A stretch of 64,000 nt of DNA, from the NCBI RefSeq assembly GCF_018138085.1, contig NZ_CP073105.1, forward strand, positions 4,898,001 to 4,962,000, in the 5' to 3' direction. The first letter of the stretch is position 1. The number at the start of each line of letters is the position of its first letter. The notes beneath the pieces are model-generated. The model did not search any database and was not told where the DNA came from. It saw only the letters and a list, made by a program, of their open reading frames with translations. Positions 39,455 through 48,333 of this stretch are shown piece after piece. The stretch comes from Stutzerimonas stutzeri (lineage in GTDB: Bacteria; Pseudomonadota; Gammaproteobacteria; Pseudomonadales; Pseudomonadaceae). The translations under genes were made by a program, and so were the position numbers.

Positions 39455-39685
39455 TGGCAGGAGGGTATGTCTGGCAGATGGGCGTGCATCGCTGATATCG
39501 ACGAAGTTGTTTTGGCCCGTAGGATGCAAACGACAGCAAGTCCGGGCCTTATTCCGCCGGGGGCTCTCAACAGCGCTGTTGATTGCGGTCACGTAGTAGA
39601 CCCGTCCGGGCGCACATGCTTTTCCGTAGCGGGGCGGCTACTCGCTTGGCAACTTGAGGCGAAGCGGCCTGATCCTATCCGCTTC

Positions 39686-40486
39686 TCAACGATCAGTTTG
39701 CAAGCCCCCTAGATTCGCACGCATGGATGGCCCCAAAAGGCGTGGGGCTGGAAGTGTCCGGTCGCGCTGGGTACGCATCTCGATAAACTCGGCCTCTGAA
39801 ATGCCACTTCGCGCATGAATATTTGTCGAGCGCTGTTCAGCAACGGTGCACTCGACAATGGGCGCGCGGTCGCGAGGCGGGTAGTCGTGGCACATCATCA
39901 TCTGAACATGCGCGGGCAAACTCAGCAGACGCTGGATGGAGCGATACAGTGTCTTGGCACTGCCCCCTGGGAAGTCGCAACGCGCTGTGCCGACGTCCGG
40001 TGGAAAAAGCGTGTCGCCAACGAACACGACCTCATTATTCACCAGGTAGGCGATATCGGCGGGCGTGTGCCCCGGCACGGCAAGCGCCTGCGTCCGCAGC
40101 GGACCGATGTAAAACATTTCGTCCGTGGCAAACAAGTGGTCGTATGGCCTCTGCTGGAACGGGCCGTACCGATCGACGAGCGTGCAGCGTACCTTCATGA
40201 CCCGGCCGCTGATGCCGATACGCCCGCCAAGTTCGGCGCGCAGGTAGCTGGCGGCCGACAGGTGATCGGCATGGACATGGGTCTCCAGTAACCACTGGAG
40301 CTGCAGCCCCCTGGCCTGAATATAGGCTTTCACCTCATCAGCCATGTGCGTATCGGTCAGGCGGGTGACCGGGTCATAACCCAGCACTGCATCGACTACG
40401 GCGCATTGCGCCTGGCCTGGCGCATGAACTACATGGGTGAAGGTCGAGGTGACCGGATCGAAGAACGAGCGGATATCCAGAGTCAT
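39686..40486 (-). CDS. MBL-fold hydrolase, persulfide [15 protein letters not shown]
   Basis: A 266-residue protein with metal motifs ETHVHADHLSAA near 66, the VPGHTPADIAYL His, FVGDTLFPPDVGTARCDFPG near 175 and CHDYPP near 210. It belongs to the ETHE1/Blh-like branch, whose best known members oxidise persulfides to sulfite. The ATG at 40486 gives the family N-terminus MTLDIRSFFDPVTSTFTHVV. It ends the cyn-type operon, 8 bases after the TauE gene. Co-location with a sulfite exporter family protein suggests persulfide to sulfite followed by export. Confidence 0.85.
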   Translation of the reverse strand: MTLDIRSFFDPVTSTFTHVVHAPGQAQCAVVDAVLGYDPVTRLTDTHMADEVKAYIQARGLQLQWLLETHVHADHLSAASYLRAELGGRIGISGRVMKVRCTLVDRYGPFQQRPYDHLFATDEMFYIGPLRTQALAVPGHTPADIAYLVNNEVVFVGDTLFPPDVGTARCDFPGGSAKTLYRSIQRLLSLPAHVQMMMCHDYPPRDRAPIVECTVAEQRSTNIHARSGISEAEFIEMRTQRDRTLPAPRLLGPSMRANLGGLQTDR

Positions 40487-40494
40487 TAGGATTC

Positions 40495-41316
40495 TCAAGC
40501 AAGCAGGTGGGTAAGGCTGCGCGCGCCCAGCGCCAGGGCTACGCCAGCGGCAAGCGCGGCGAAACCGAGCTGAAGGGTGCGCGCCCTGAACTGCGCCGCC
40601 ATCAGCCGCCCGGCTGCCATGCCGAGCGCGCACGCGCCGATGAACAGCCAACCTGCCGGGGGCACGACGATCCCGGCATGCAACGCCTGTCCGACACTGA
40701 ACAGCGAAACCAGCGCGATGACCGCAAGCGAGGTGGCCACCACCCCTTGCATGCCGAGCTCGCAGTAGCGGCGCATGAACGGAACGATGACGAATCCACC
40801 GCCCACCCCGAGCAGCCCGGTGAGCAATCCGGCCGAGGCGCCAATCGCGCCAAAATGCATGAAGCAACGGGGCGTCCAGCAGAAGCGCCAGTTGTCCGGG
40901 GCCAGCCGGCACGGCTTGAACAGGGCAGCGTCAGCGATGCCGGATGCGATCGGCGTCATGCCCTGCGACCACTGCCGCACGGCGATGACGATCAGTACGA
41001 GGCAGAACAGCAGCATCACCGCGTCGGTCGGCAGCCTATGGGCGAGGCGGGTACCGAGCGATGCGGTGAGCACACCGATCGCCGCCATGAACAGCGCGGC
41101 CCGGTAGCGCACCAAACCGTGGCGCAAGCCATCGAGACTGCCCAGCAGTGCGGCGCTACCGATCGCCAGCAGGCCAAGCGGTACGGCCTGGTGCAAGTCC
41201 AGTCCCAGCACCATCGTCAGTGCCGGAACCGCCAGTACACCGCCGCCCGCCCCGGTCAGCCCCATGCTCAGGCCAACCAGCACGCCGGCGACGCCGCCAA
41301 GCAACAGTGGATCCAT
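40495..41316 (-). CDS. TauE/SafE-family anion exporter
   Basis: A 273-residue membrane protein made of two repeats of four helices, each starting with the glycine-rich TauE motif (GLSMGLTGAGGGVLAVPALTM and GLLTGLLGVGGGFVIVPFM). TauE/SafE proteins are proposed to export sulfite, sulfoacetate or related anions. The ATG at 41316 has GGAGAA upstream. It sits between cyanase and the persulfide [15 protein letters not shown] gene, so removal of sulfur oxyanions formed by the pathway is plausible. Confidence 0.85.
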   Translation of the reverse strand: MDPLLLGGVAGVLVGLSMGLTGAGGGVLAVPALTMVLGLDLHQAVPLGLLAIGSAALLGSLDGLRHGLVRYRAALFMAAIGVLTASLGTRLAHRLPTDAVMLLFCLVLIVIAVRQWSQGMTPIASGIADAALFKPCRLAPDNWRFCWTPRCFMHFGAIGASAGLLTGLLGVGGGFVIVPFMRRYCELGMQGVVATSLAVIALVSLFSVGQALHAGIVVPPAGWLFIGACALGMAAGRLMAAQFRARTLQLGFAALAAGVALALGARSLTHLLA

Positions 41317-41423
41317 ACGGGTTCTCCGCTGGGCAAGGATGAACGTCGGTTCGTCGCCGCAGCCGATGGCCGCGGCGCGCTGAACCTGCATACAGAAGTT
41401 CGAGGGGTCGGAAGGCCGCGCGG

Positions 41424-41873
41424 TCAGTAGCTCTTGTAGGGCAAGAACTTGCCCGACAGCACCACGTTCACGCGATCGCCTTTCGGGTCCGGCTGGCGCT
41501 GGATATCCATGGAGAAATCGATGGCGCTCATGATGCCGTCGCCAAATTCCTCGTGGATCAGCTCCTTGATGGTGCCGCCATAGACATTGACGATCTCGTA
41601 CCAGCGGTAGATCAGCGGGTCGGTCGGCACGGCGGTAGGCAGCGAGCCCTTGTACGGCACGATCTGCAGCCAGGCCACGGCCTCGTCGGTGAGGCCGAAC
41701 AGCTTGCCAAGCGTTTCGGCCTGGGACTTGTCGAAGGCCATCTGCCCGAGCAGGCCGGCGGTTGTCCATTCCTTGCTCTTGCCAATGGCCTCGGCGGCCT
41801 GGCTCCATTTGATGCCCTTGGTGACCTTGGCGGAGATGATCATCTCGGTAACTTGTGCGCGGTCGGTAATCAT
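41424..41873 (-). CDS. cynS: Cyanase (cyanate hydratase)
   Basis: A 149-residue protein: N-terminal helix-turn-helix-like domain (KWSQAAEAIGKSKEWTTAGLLGQMAFD) and the conserved C-terminal catalytic domain with YRWYEIVNVYGGTIKELIHEEFGDGIMSAIDF, which supplies the active-site Arg, Glu and Ser of the decamer. It converts cyanate plus bicarbonate to ammonia and two CO2. The start at 41873 has AGGAAC upstream. It follows cynD by 25 bases as in cynABDS operons. Confidence 0.95.
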   Translation of the reverse strand: MITDRAQVTEMIISAKVTKGIKWSQAAEAIGKSKEWTTAGLLGQMAFDKSQAETLGKLFGLTDEAVAWLQIVPYKGSLPTAVPTDPLIYRWYEIVNVYGGTIKELIHEEFGDGIMSAIDFSMDIQRQPDPKGDRVNVVLSGKFLPYKSY

Positions 41874-41898
41874 CGATCGGTTCCTACAGTAGGTGGAG

Positions 41899-42804
41899 TC
41901 AAACAGCGTGGATGCGGCGCAGCGGTTGCTGCGTTCGCGGGTCTGGCGGTGGTGGGTCGGTATCATCGAGGCCCGGGCGGACGATCAGCGGCTGGTCGCC
42001 GAGCACGCCTTCGCCACCTTGCTGGATGGTCTTGGAGCGACGCACCAGGAAGTCCACGAGGTGGTTGCGGATTCGGTAGAACTGCGGGTCGTGATGAATG
42101 GTCTCGCGGGTTCGCTCGCGCGGCAGCGTGTTGATGACGATCTCGGCGATCCGCGCGTTGGGCCCGTTGCTCATCAACATCACTTTGTCGGCAAGGAGGA
42201 TGGCCTCGTCGACATCGTGGGTGATCATGAACACGGTCTGCCGGGTCGCCGCGCAGATCTTCACGAGTTCGTCCTGGATCACCCCGCGGGTCAGCGCATC
42301 GAGTGCGCCGAATGGCTCGTCCATCAGCAGCATCTTCGGCTCGACGGCAAAGGCCCGGGCGATGCCGACGCGTTGTTTCATGCCGCCGGACAGCTCCGCC
42401 GGTTTCTTTTGCGCAGCGCCGGTCAGGCCGACCATCTCGATAAAGCGTGCACCGTGCTCGGCAATCTGCTGGCGCGACCAGGACGGGTGTCGGGACTTCA
42501 CGGCGAAGGCGATGTTCTGCTCGACCGTCAGCCAGGGCATCAGCGCATGCCCCTGGAACACCACACCACGGTCCAGACTCGGACCGGCGATTTCCTTGCC
42601 GGCCATGACGACGCCACCGCTGCTTGGCTCCTCCAGGCCGGCAAGCACATTGAGAATGGTGCTCTTGCCGCAACCGGAGTGGCCGATCACGCAGACGAAC
42701 TCGCCTTGTTCCAGGCTGAAGTTGATGTTCTCGAATACGGGAGGCTGGCTTGGCTGATAACGCTTGCTCAGCCCTTCGACCTTGAGGAATGCTTTAGTCG
42801 ACAT
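41899..42804 (-). CDS. cynD: Cyanate/nitrate-type ABC transporter ATPase
   Basis: A 301-residue NrtD/SsuB-like ATPase: Walker A GHSGCGKST, signature LSGGMKQRVGIARA, Walker B LLMDEPFGALD and switch His in ITHDVDEA. The C-terminal 60 residues are an uncommon tail ending in DPPPPDPRTQQP. The start at 42804 overlaps the cynB stop by 11 bases. It pairs with CynB and CynA for uptake of cyanate or a similar anion. Confidence 0.9.
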   Translation of the reverse strand: MSTKAFLKVEGLSKRYQPSQPPVFENINFSLEQGEFVCVIGHSGCGKSTILNVLAGLEEPSSGGVVMAGKEIAGPSLDRGVVFQGHALMPWLTVEQNIAFAVKSRHPSWSRQQIAEHGARFIEMVGLTGAAQKKPAELSGGMKQRVGIARAFAVEPKMLLMDEPFGALDALTRGVIQDELVKICAATRQTVFMITHDVDEAILLADKVMLMSNGPNARIAEIVINTLPRERTRETIHHDPQFYRIRNHLVDFLVRRSKTIQQGGEGVLGDQPLIVRPGLDDTDPPPPDPRTQQPLRRIHAV

Positions 42805-43645
42805 AGGTCACCTTCTTTTGCAGTTGTGCGAAAAGGAGATCGAGCAGCATGCCGATGACACCGATCATCAGTACCGCGAAGATCACGTTGGCCAGCGAAA
42901 GGTTGTTCCACTCGTTCCAGACGAAGTAGCCGATACCGGTGCCGCCTATGAGCATCTCGGCCGCGACGATGACCAGCCAGGCGATACCCATGGAGATGCG
43001 CATGCCGGTGATGATGGTTGGAGCCGCGGCCGGCAGGATCACGCAGAAGGCCTTGCGCAGCGGCGATACCTCCAGCGTGCGTGCGACGTTCAGCCAGTCC
43101 TTGCGCACCCCGGCTACACCGAATGCGGTGTTGATCAGCATCGGCCAAATCGAGCAGATGAAGATCACGAACACTGCCGAGACCGATGAGTCGCGGATGG
43201 TGTAGAGCGCAATCGGCATCCAGGCCAGCGGCGAGATGGGCTTGAGCACCTGAATGAAGGGGTTAAGTGCCTGGTACAGGAGCGGCGACATGCCGATCAC
43301 GAAGCCGAGTGGAATTGCTACGGCCAGTGCGATCAGATAGCCGAGCGCGACGCGCCCGAGCGAATGCGCAAGCTGGATACCGATGCCCTTGTCGTTCGGG
43401 CCGCGGTCGTAGAAGGGTTCGCTTAGCTGCTGGCCAGCCAGTTCGAAGAACTGCGCCGGCGTGGGGAAGCCGTCCTTCTTCGGCGCCTCGGCCGTTTGTC
43501 CCATGAGCGCGGCGTATTCGGCGTCTGCCGCGCTCACGTCGGTCTGCTGGGCGGGGGTATGGGTGGCGGTCTGCCAGACCAGCAACAGTGCGGCCAGTAA
43601 CAATACCGAGACCAACGCCGCCTTCAGGCGAAGATGATTGTTCAT
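42794..43645 (-). CDS. cynB: Cyanate/nitrate-type ABC transporter permease
   Basis: A 283-residue permease with an N-terminal helix (LLLAALLLVWQTAT), a linker of about 70 residues, and five further helices. The EAA loop reads ARTLEVSPLRKAFCVILPAA, typical of the NrtB/SsuC family. Overlaps cynA upstream (ATGA) and cynD downstream. Confidence 0.9.
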   Translation of the reverse strand: MNNHLRLKAALVSVLLLAALLLVWQTATHTPAQQTDVSAADAEYAALMGQTAEAPKKDGFPTPAQFFELAGQQLSEPFYDRGPNDKGIGIQLAHSLGRVALGYLIALAVAIPLGFVIGMSPLLYQALNPFIQVLKPISPLAWMPIALYTIRDSSVSAVFVIFICSIWPMLINTAFGVAGVRKDWLNVARTLEVSPLRKAFCVILPAAAPTIITGMRISMGIAWLVIVAAEMLIGGTGIGYFVWNEWNNLSLANVIFAVLMIGVIGMLLDLLFAQLQKKVTYVD

Positions 43646-45048
43646 GGTCGGGTCCTCATGCGTGGAATGTCGAAGCCGGCCAGGTAGTCGTCCGGGGCGG
43701 TCGGATCGTATGGCCTGCCCATCACCTCGAACGGCTTGTAGCCACTGGCCAGCTGAGCCTCGGCTTCGGCCATGCCCAGCGCAGCCATCTGCCGGCGTGC
43801 GTCGGTGAGCAAAAACACTTGCTCGGCCAGCGCGCTGTAATCAACATCCGTCTTCACGTAACCCCAGCGCTTCATCTGGGTCAGCATCCAGGTGGCCATG
43901 GAGTACCAGGGCATGGGGTCGAAGCCTGAGCGTTGCGGTTCGTTCTGTACCTGGCCCAGGCCATCGGCATAACGCCCGGAAAGCGCCTGGAGGATCACCG
44001 TCTCCGGCTGGTTGAGATAATTCGGCGTCGAGATCGCCTTGGCGATGGTCGGCAGCTGGGCCTTGTCCTGAGCCATGGCGGCGGCGTTGAGAATGGCGCG
44101 GTAGAGCGCGGCGAACGTATTGGGGTTTTCCTTGATGAAGGCTTCGGATACACCGAAGGAGCAGCAGGGATGGCCATCCCAAAGGTCCTTCGACAGCACA
44201 TGGATGAAGCCGACCTGGTCATACACGGCGCGCTGGTTGAACGGCTCGGGGCCGAAGAAACCGTCGATGTTGCCGGCCCGCAGGTTGGCGATCATCTCGG
44301 CCGGCGGCGTTACCCGCAGCTGCACGTCGCGGTCCGGGTCCAGCCCGTGCTCGGCGAGGTAATAGCGCAGCAGGAAGTTGTGCATCGAATATTCGAAGGG
44401 AATGGCGAACTTGAAGCCTTTCCAGTTCTTCGGGTCGCGGTTTTCCTTGTGCTTGAGCGCCAGAACGATGGCCTGGCCGTTGATGTTCTGGATGGTGGCG
44501 ACCCGCATCGGTTGCGGATTCGAGCCCAGGCCCATGCTGATCGCCAACGGCATGGGGGCGAGCATGTGTGATGCGTCCAGCTCGCCGTTGAGCATGTTGT
44601 CGCGCACCAGTGCCCAGCCGGCGGTCTTCTGCAGGCTTGCCGACAGGCCCTGCTCCTGATACAGCCCGAGCGGGTCAGCCATGATTAGCGGCGTGGCGCA
44701 GTTGATGGGGATGAAGCCGATCTTCAGATTGGTCTTTTCCAGCGGCCCGCGCTCATCGGCCATCGCCTGCAGTGACGTCAGCGGCAGCACGCTGGAGATG
44801 GCGGCCATTGCCGTGCCGACACCGACCGCCTGGAGAAAGCGCCGGCGCGTCACGTCGTTAGGGAAGAGCGCGCGCACCGCCGCGGCCTCGACGAAGTCCT
44901 GCGACAGCATTTCCCGGTCGCGCGAGCGTGCCAGTCGCGCCTGTTCCGCAGCGCGATCATGCGCTTCGGGGCTTTCGTGCTTTCCGCAGGCACAACCGGT
45001 CAGCGTGGCATGCTCCGAATAGGGGCGGAAGAAGTTATTGTCGCTCAT
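43642..45048 (-). CDS. cynA: Cyanate/nitrate-type periplasmic binding protein with Tat signal
   Basis: A 468-residue NrtA-family protein. It has a long cytoplasmic lead with a Cys pair (GCACGKHESPEAHDR), then a twin-arginine signal TRRRFLQAVGVGTAMAAI near 67-84, and the NrtA-type domain (LKIGFIPINCATPLIMADPLGLY, MLAPMPLAISMGLG, FFGPEPFNQRAVYDQ). Tat export suggests folding before transport. NrtA relatives bind nitrate, cyanate, bicarbonate or other small anions; the ligand here is inferred from the cyanase downstream. Thiocyanate is a possible alternative ligand. Overlaps cynB by 4 bases. Confidence 0.88.
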   Translation of the reverse strand: MSDNNFFRPYSEHATLTGCACGKHESPEAHDRAAEQARLARSRDREMLSQDFVEAAAVRALFPNDVTRRRFLQAVGVGTAMAAISSVLPLTSLQAMADERGPLEKTNLKIGFIPINCATPLIMADPLGLYQEQGLSASLQKTAGWALVRDNMLNGELDASHMLAPMPLAISMGLGSNPQPMRVATIQNINGQAIVLALKHKENRDPKNWKGFKFAIPFEYSMHNFLLRYYLAEHGLDPDRDVQLRVTPPAEMIANLRAGNIDGFFGPEPFNQRAVYDQVGFIHVLSKDLWDGHPCCSFGVSEAFIKENPNTFAALYRAILNAAAMAQDKAQLPTIAKAISTPNYLNQPETVILQALSGRYADGLGQVQNEPQRSGFDPMPWYSMATWMLTQMKRWGYVKTDVDYSALAEQVFLLTDARRQMAALGMAEAEAQLASGYKPFEVMGRPYDPTAPDDYLAGFDIPRMRTRP

Positions 45049-45075
45049 GTCTGTACCCTCCAGTTTGGTCTGCAG

Positions 45076-46413
45076 TCACGCGGCGTCGGCGCGGCCAACC
45101 CGCAGCGTTGACGTAGTCGTGCCGTTGGTTCGTTGTTCCATGAGCAGAAAGCCATCGGTTTCCTGGACGACATGCCAATGCCCGTCTGCATGAGGCATGC
45201 CGTGCAGGGCGATCGGCAAGGAGGCGGTCTTCAGCCTGATGACGGGATCGCTGTGGCGATAGAGCGCGCCCGGCATGCCGGCGATATGGGCGGCGATGGC
45301 TCGCGCCTGACGGGCGATGGGTTCGATGAAGCGGCAGGGCATACCGCCAAGACTGATGCAATCGCCCAGGGCATAGATGTCCGGGTCGCTGGTCTGCAGC
45401 GTGGCGGGGTCGACGCTGATGCCGCGTGCGAAGTCCAGACCGGCCAGGCGCGCCAGGCGGGGTTCGGTGGCCAGGCCGGTAGCGGCGATCACCTGATCCA
45501 CGTCACGGCGCTGGCCACAGCGAGTCAGCAGGCGCTTGCGGCCGTCGGCGAGCGAGGTCAGCGAGGCGATTTCGACGTCGCCGAGCAGCTCGATGCCCAA
45601 CTGGCGTTGCGCGGCGTTCAGACGGCGGGCCGCCGGCTCGGGCAACAGGTTCGCCAGTGGTAAAGACTGACGATCCATCAGCGTGACCCGGTGACCCGCT
45701 CGCGCCAGGTCCTCGGCGATCTCACAGCCGATCATCCCGGCACCGATAACCGCCACGTCCTGGGGGCTGCGCTCGGCCAGCCGCGCCTGCAGGCCGGCCC
45801 AGCCGTGCAGGTGGTTGACGCGCCAGCAGAGCTCGGCCGGCAGCGCAACGGGCAGTGCGGGGCGGGCACCCTGAGCGAGAACCAGCCGGGTGTAGCTCAG
45901 GTTGCCGCGTGTGGTGCGCAGTTGACGGAGCCGTGGGGATAGGCCTACGGCGAAGGTTTCCGGCAAAAGGCGCACGCCAAGCCGAGCAGCGGCCTCGGCG
46001 GCGCGCTCGCGCACCAGCTTGTCGGCCGACTGACCGCGGCTGAGCGCAACGGACAGTTCGGGCTTGTGATAAAGGTCGCCCTTGCAACCGCTGACCAGCG
46101 TGATGGGGGTGCTCTGATCGATGGCGCGGATGGCTTCGATGACAGACCAGCCGGCCAGTCCGCCACCGACCACCACGATGCCTGTCTCGCGAGGCCCGAC
46201 CGGCATCGCCACGGCAGCTGGCGCCTCGCGCATCACGTAGGGTTCGAAATCCAGCTTGGTCACGCCGCAAAGCGGGCATTCCCAGTCATCCGGAATGTCC
46301 TCGAAGCGGGTGCCGGGCGCCAGCCCGCTGTCCGGATCACCGAGCGCTTCGTCATAGATCAGGCCACAGGCGCGGCAAATGAACTGCCGCCAGGCTTGGG
46401 TGATTGCACTCAT
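45076..46413 (-). CDS. Rubredoxin-NAD(P)H rubredoxin reductase fusion
   Basis: A 445-residue electron-transfer protein. Residues about 10-60 are a rubredoxin with two CxxCG knuckles ([13 protein letters not shown] and [16 protein letters not shown]). The rest is an FAD/NAD(P)H reductase ([63 protein letters not shown]). It would supply electrons from NAD(P)H through rubredoxin to an oxygenase. The stop of the flavin monooxygenase gene upstream overlaps its start (ATGA), so the two act together. Confidence 0.92.
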   Translation of the reverse strand: MSAITQAWRQFICRACGLIYDEALGDPDSGLAPGTRFEDIPDDWECPLCGVTKLDFEPYVMREAPAAVAMPVGPRETGIVVVGGGLAGWSVIEAIRAIDQSTPITLVSGCKGDLYHKPELSVALSRGQSADKLVRERAAEAAARLGVRLLPETFAVGLSPRLRQLRTTRGNLSYTRLVLAQGARPALPVALPAELCWRVNHLHGWAGLQARLAERSPQDVAVIGAGMIGCEIAEDLARAGHRVTLMDRQSLPLANLLPEPAARRLNAAQRQLGIELLGDVEIASLTSLADGRKRLLTRCGQRRDVDQVIAATGLATEPRLARLAGLDFARGISVDPATLQTSDPDIYALGDCISLGGMPCRFIEPIARQARAIAAHIAGMPGALYRHSDPVIRLKTASLPIALHGMPHADGHWHVVQETDGFLLMEQRTNGTTTSTLRVGRADAA

Positions 46414-47549
46414 GCTGGCTGGGCCTCCTGCATCAGGCGGTTCATCTGGTAGCGCAGGTGCTTGATCGCCGGGGTAACGATCGCCACGAATTGCGCCTCG
46501 CGGATGCGTCGTTGTGGTCCGGCACTCATCAGGTAACCGCGCGCGCCTTGGTGAAGCAGGGCCGACTGGGTCGCACGCAGGGCCAGCTCGGCGCCTTGTA
46601 CGCGCGCATCGAGCACGTCGAGCATGAAGTCCTTATCGGTTTCGTAAGGGGTGCGCACCAGCGCGGCGACCCGTGAATTGAGCTCGGCAAATTCGGCTTG
46701 GAGCACGTCGGGACGGTCATGAAGGAACTGGTTGACGTGCCCCAGTACCGGCTCGACCTCGTTCATCGCGTCCAGGCTGGCCTGCACCAGGCCGGTCGCC
46801 ATTCCGACCTGCAGGAGGATGAAGGCGGCGCGGACGCGGTTGACGAAAGGGCCGGCGGGGTCGGCGATGAGCTGGTCTTCGCCGATGAAGTGATCAGTCA
46901 GGCGGATGCCCCAGGTGCTGGTGCCTTCCATGCCGGAAAATGCGGGGCAATGCCTGAGGTCGACCCGCTCGTCGAGATCGAGCAGAAACATGATCTCGTG
47001 GGAACGAGTACCGTCGGCGCGATCGACACCCGCGATCGCACCGCAGTATTGCCCGGGGGCGATGTGGCTGACCCAGGGCAGTGAACCGCTCACCCGATAG
47101 CCGCCTGGCACCCGCTGTGCGCGCAGCAGCATCGGCTCGATGCCGGCCATGGCCTTCATCGGGTTGGACAGTGCGGTACCGCCGAAGCTACGACCTTCGA
47201 CGTGGTCGTTCAAGCGCGCCAGCAGAGCCGGGTTCGCCGATTGCTCCATGTACAGGCCGCAGACGTTATGGCACCAGGCGAGAAAGCCGGTGGACCCACA
47301 ACTGCGGGCGATCTCGCTGTTAGCTGCTAGCGCTAGCCCAAAGTCGGCCCCGCGCCGGTCCAGATGCGCGCCGAACGCGCCCACCTCGGCGAGGCGCGCC
47401 ATGATGTCCAACGGGTAGTAACCCTCCCGGTCGATACGGTTGGCGGCCTCGGCGAGAGGCCCGCTGGCTATCTCGGATACCCGCTGGAGCATGGTTTTGT
47501 CGTTTACGCTGGGTGTCAGCTCAGCAACGGGCGCGGCGACACTGTTCAT
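46410..47549 (-). CDS. Acyl-CoA-dehydrogenase-fold flavin monooxygenase (DszC/SfnB-like)
   Basis: A 379-residue protein of the acyl-CoA dehydrogenase fold, with [20 protein letters not shown] in the N-terminal helical domain, the central flavin region [21 protein letters not shown], and a C-terminal helix bundle. The usual dehydrogenase base Glu is not obvious. The tight coupling to a rubredoxin reductase suggests a reduced-flavin-dependent monooxygenase of the DszC/SfnB type that attacks S- or N-containing small molecules. The ATG at 47549 has AGGAGG upstream. In a cyanate operon it is a candidate for producing cyanate from an S-C-N compound. Confidence 0.78.
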   Translation of the reverse strand: MNSVAAPVAELTPSVNDKTMLQRVSEIASGPLAEAANRIDREGYYPLDIMARLAEVGAFGAHLDRRGADFGLALAANSEIARSCGSTGFLAWCHNVCGLYMEQSANPALLARLNDHVEGRSFGGTALSNPMKAMAGIEPMLLRAQRVPGGYRVSGSLPWVSHIAPGQYCGAIAGVDRADGTRSHEIMFLLDLDERVDLRHCPAFSGMEGTSTWGIRLTDHFIGEDQLIADPAGPFVNRVRAAFILLQVGMATGLVQASLDAMNEVEPVLGHVNQFLHDRPDVLQAEFAELNSRVAALVRTPYETDKDFMLDVLDARVQGAELALRATQSALLHQGARGYLMSAGPQRRIREAQFVAIVTPAIKHLRYQMNRLMQEAQPA

Positions 47550-47571
47550 GGCGACCTCCTCGATGCGTTGC

Positions 47572-48120
47572 TCAGTCGGCCAGCGCGATGCTGAACGGAA
47601 TGGGATTGCGCATGCTATTGGCCACGGGCGAGTAGAAGTTGGCGTGCTTGACGATCTCGTCGAGCTCTTCGCGAGTGGCATCGCCCTCCACCAAGACCTT
47701 TACGCGAATCTCTTGGAAGCCCATTTGCTCCGGTTGCATCGGTGCACCGCCGGCACCCCACGCCGCTGGGTTGCCAATGTCGGCTTCCAGGAAGATTTCC
47801 AGCTTGCTCAGCTTGACCTGCTTCCAGGTGGCCACTGCTGTAATTCCTACGGCAAGACAGCCACCCAGCCCGGAGAGCACGATCTCGCCCGGAGCGGGCG
47901 CCGTGTCTTCACCGAACAGGTGCAGAGGCTCGTCGACCACAACGGCCTCGTGGTCACCGACATAGCTGAGGCTGCGGTACATGCCCTGCATGACCGTGCG
48001 GACCTTGTTAGTGCCGCGGCTGGCCGGGTTGTTGCGGCCCTTCTCGGCGAAGGCCATCAGGCCGTCTCGATCGATCGGTCGCAGGTAGGTTTTAACGGTG
48101 GTAGGTGCAGGTGCGTTCAT
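47572..48120 (-). CDS. OsmC-family protein
   Basis: A 182-residue OsmC/Ohr-fold protein. Conserved OsmC features are LSGLGGCLAVGITAVATWKQV with a helix cysteine near 87, and the C-terminal HANFYSPVANSMRNP. There is no second redox cysteine near the end, so it is not a classical Ohr; a persulfide, thiol or small-electrophile-handling role is more likely. The ATG at 48120 with GGAGAG upstream is preferred over 48132. It is the first gene after the sigma54-type promoter. Confidence 0.82.
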   Translation of the reverse strand: MNAPAPTTVKTYLRPIDRDGLMAFAEKGRNNPASRGTNKVRTVMQGMYRSLSYVGDHEAVVVDEPLHLFGEDTAPAPGEIVLSGLGGCLAVGITAVATWKQVKLSKLEIFLEADIGNPAAWGAGGAPMQPEQMGFQEIRVKVLVEGDATREELDEIVKHANFYSPVANSMRNPIPFSIALAD

Positions 48121-48180
48121 GGTGCTCTCCATTCAGTTCATCAGTACCAACGCGATGTCAGTCCTGGCTGAATGGGATAT

Positions 48181-48196
48181 CGCAACTGCCATGCCA
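48181..48196 (-). promoter_or_regulatory. Sigma54-type promoter of the expanded cyn operon
   Basis: On the minus strand TGGCATGGCAGTTGCG contains the GG and GC dinucleotides with the invariant 10-base gap, matching the -24/-12 consensus. It lies about 60 bases before the osmC-like start codon and downstream of the cynF-like activator gene. Confidence 0.8.
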
Positions 48197-48295
48197 GCTG
48201 TCGAAGATTTTAAAAATATCTTTACATTTCAGCCTGTTACGGGGTGCTAATTTGGTTTTGGTCTGATTTTTTCCTTCGCTGAACCGGAGTAGAGT

Positions 48296-48330
48296 CGAAC
48301 ACAATGTTGACATTGTCGACATTGTGTTCG
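48296..48330. promoter_or_regulatory. Palindromic activator site (UAS) upstream of the sigma54 promoter
   Basis: A perfect 12-bp inverted repeat (arms CGAACACAATGT and ACATTGTGTTCG) with an 11-base centre that contains another ACATTGTC half-site, giving three phased copies. It lies about 100-150 bases upstream of the promoter, right for an enhancer-binding protein, and directly after the activator gene stop. Confidence 0.75.
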
Positions 48331-48333
48331 GCT

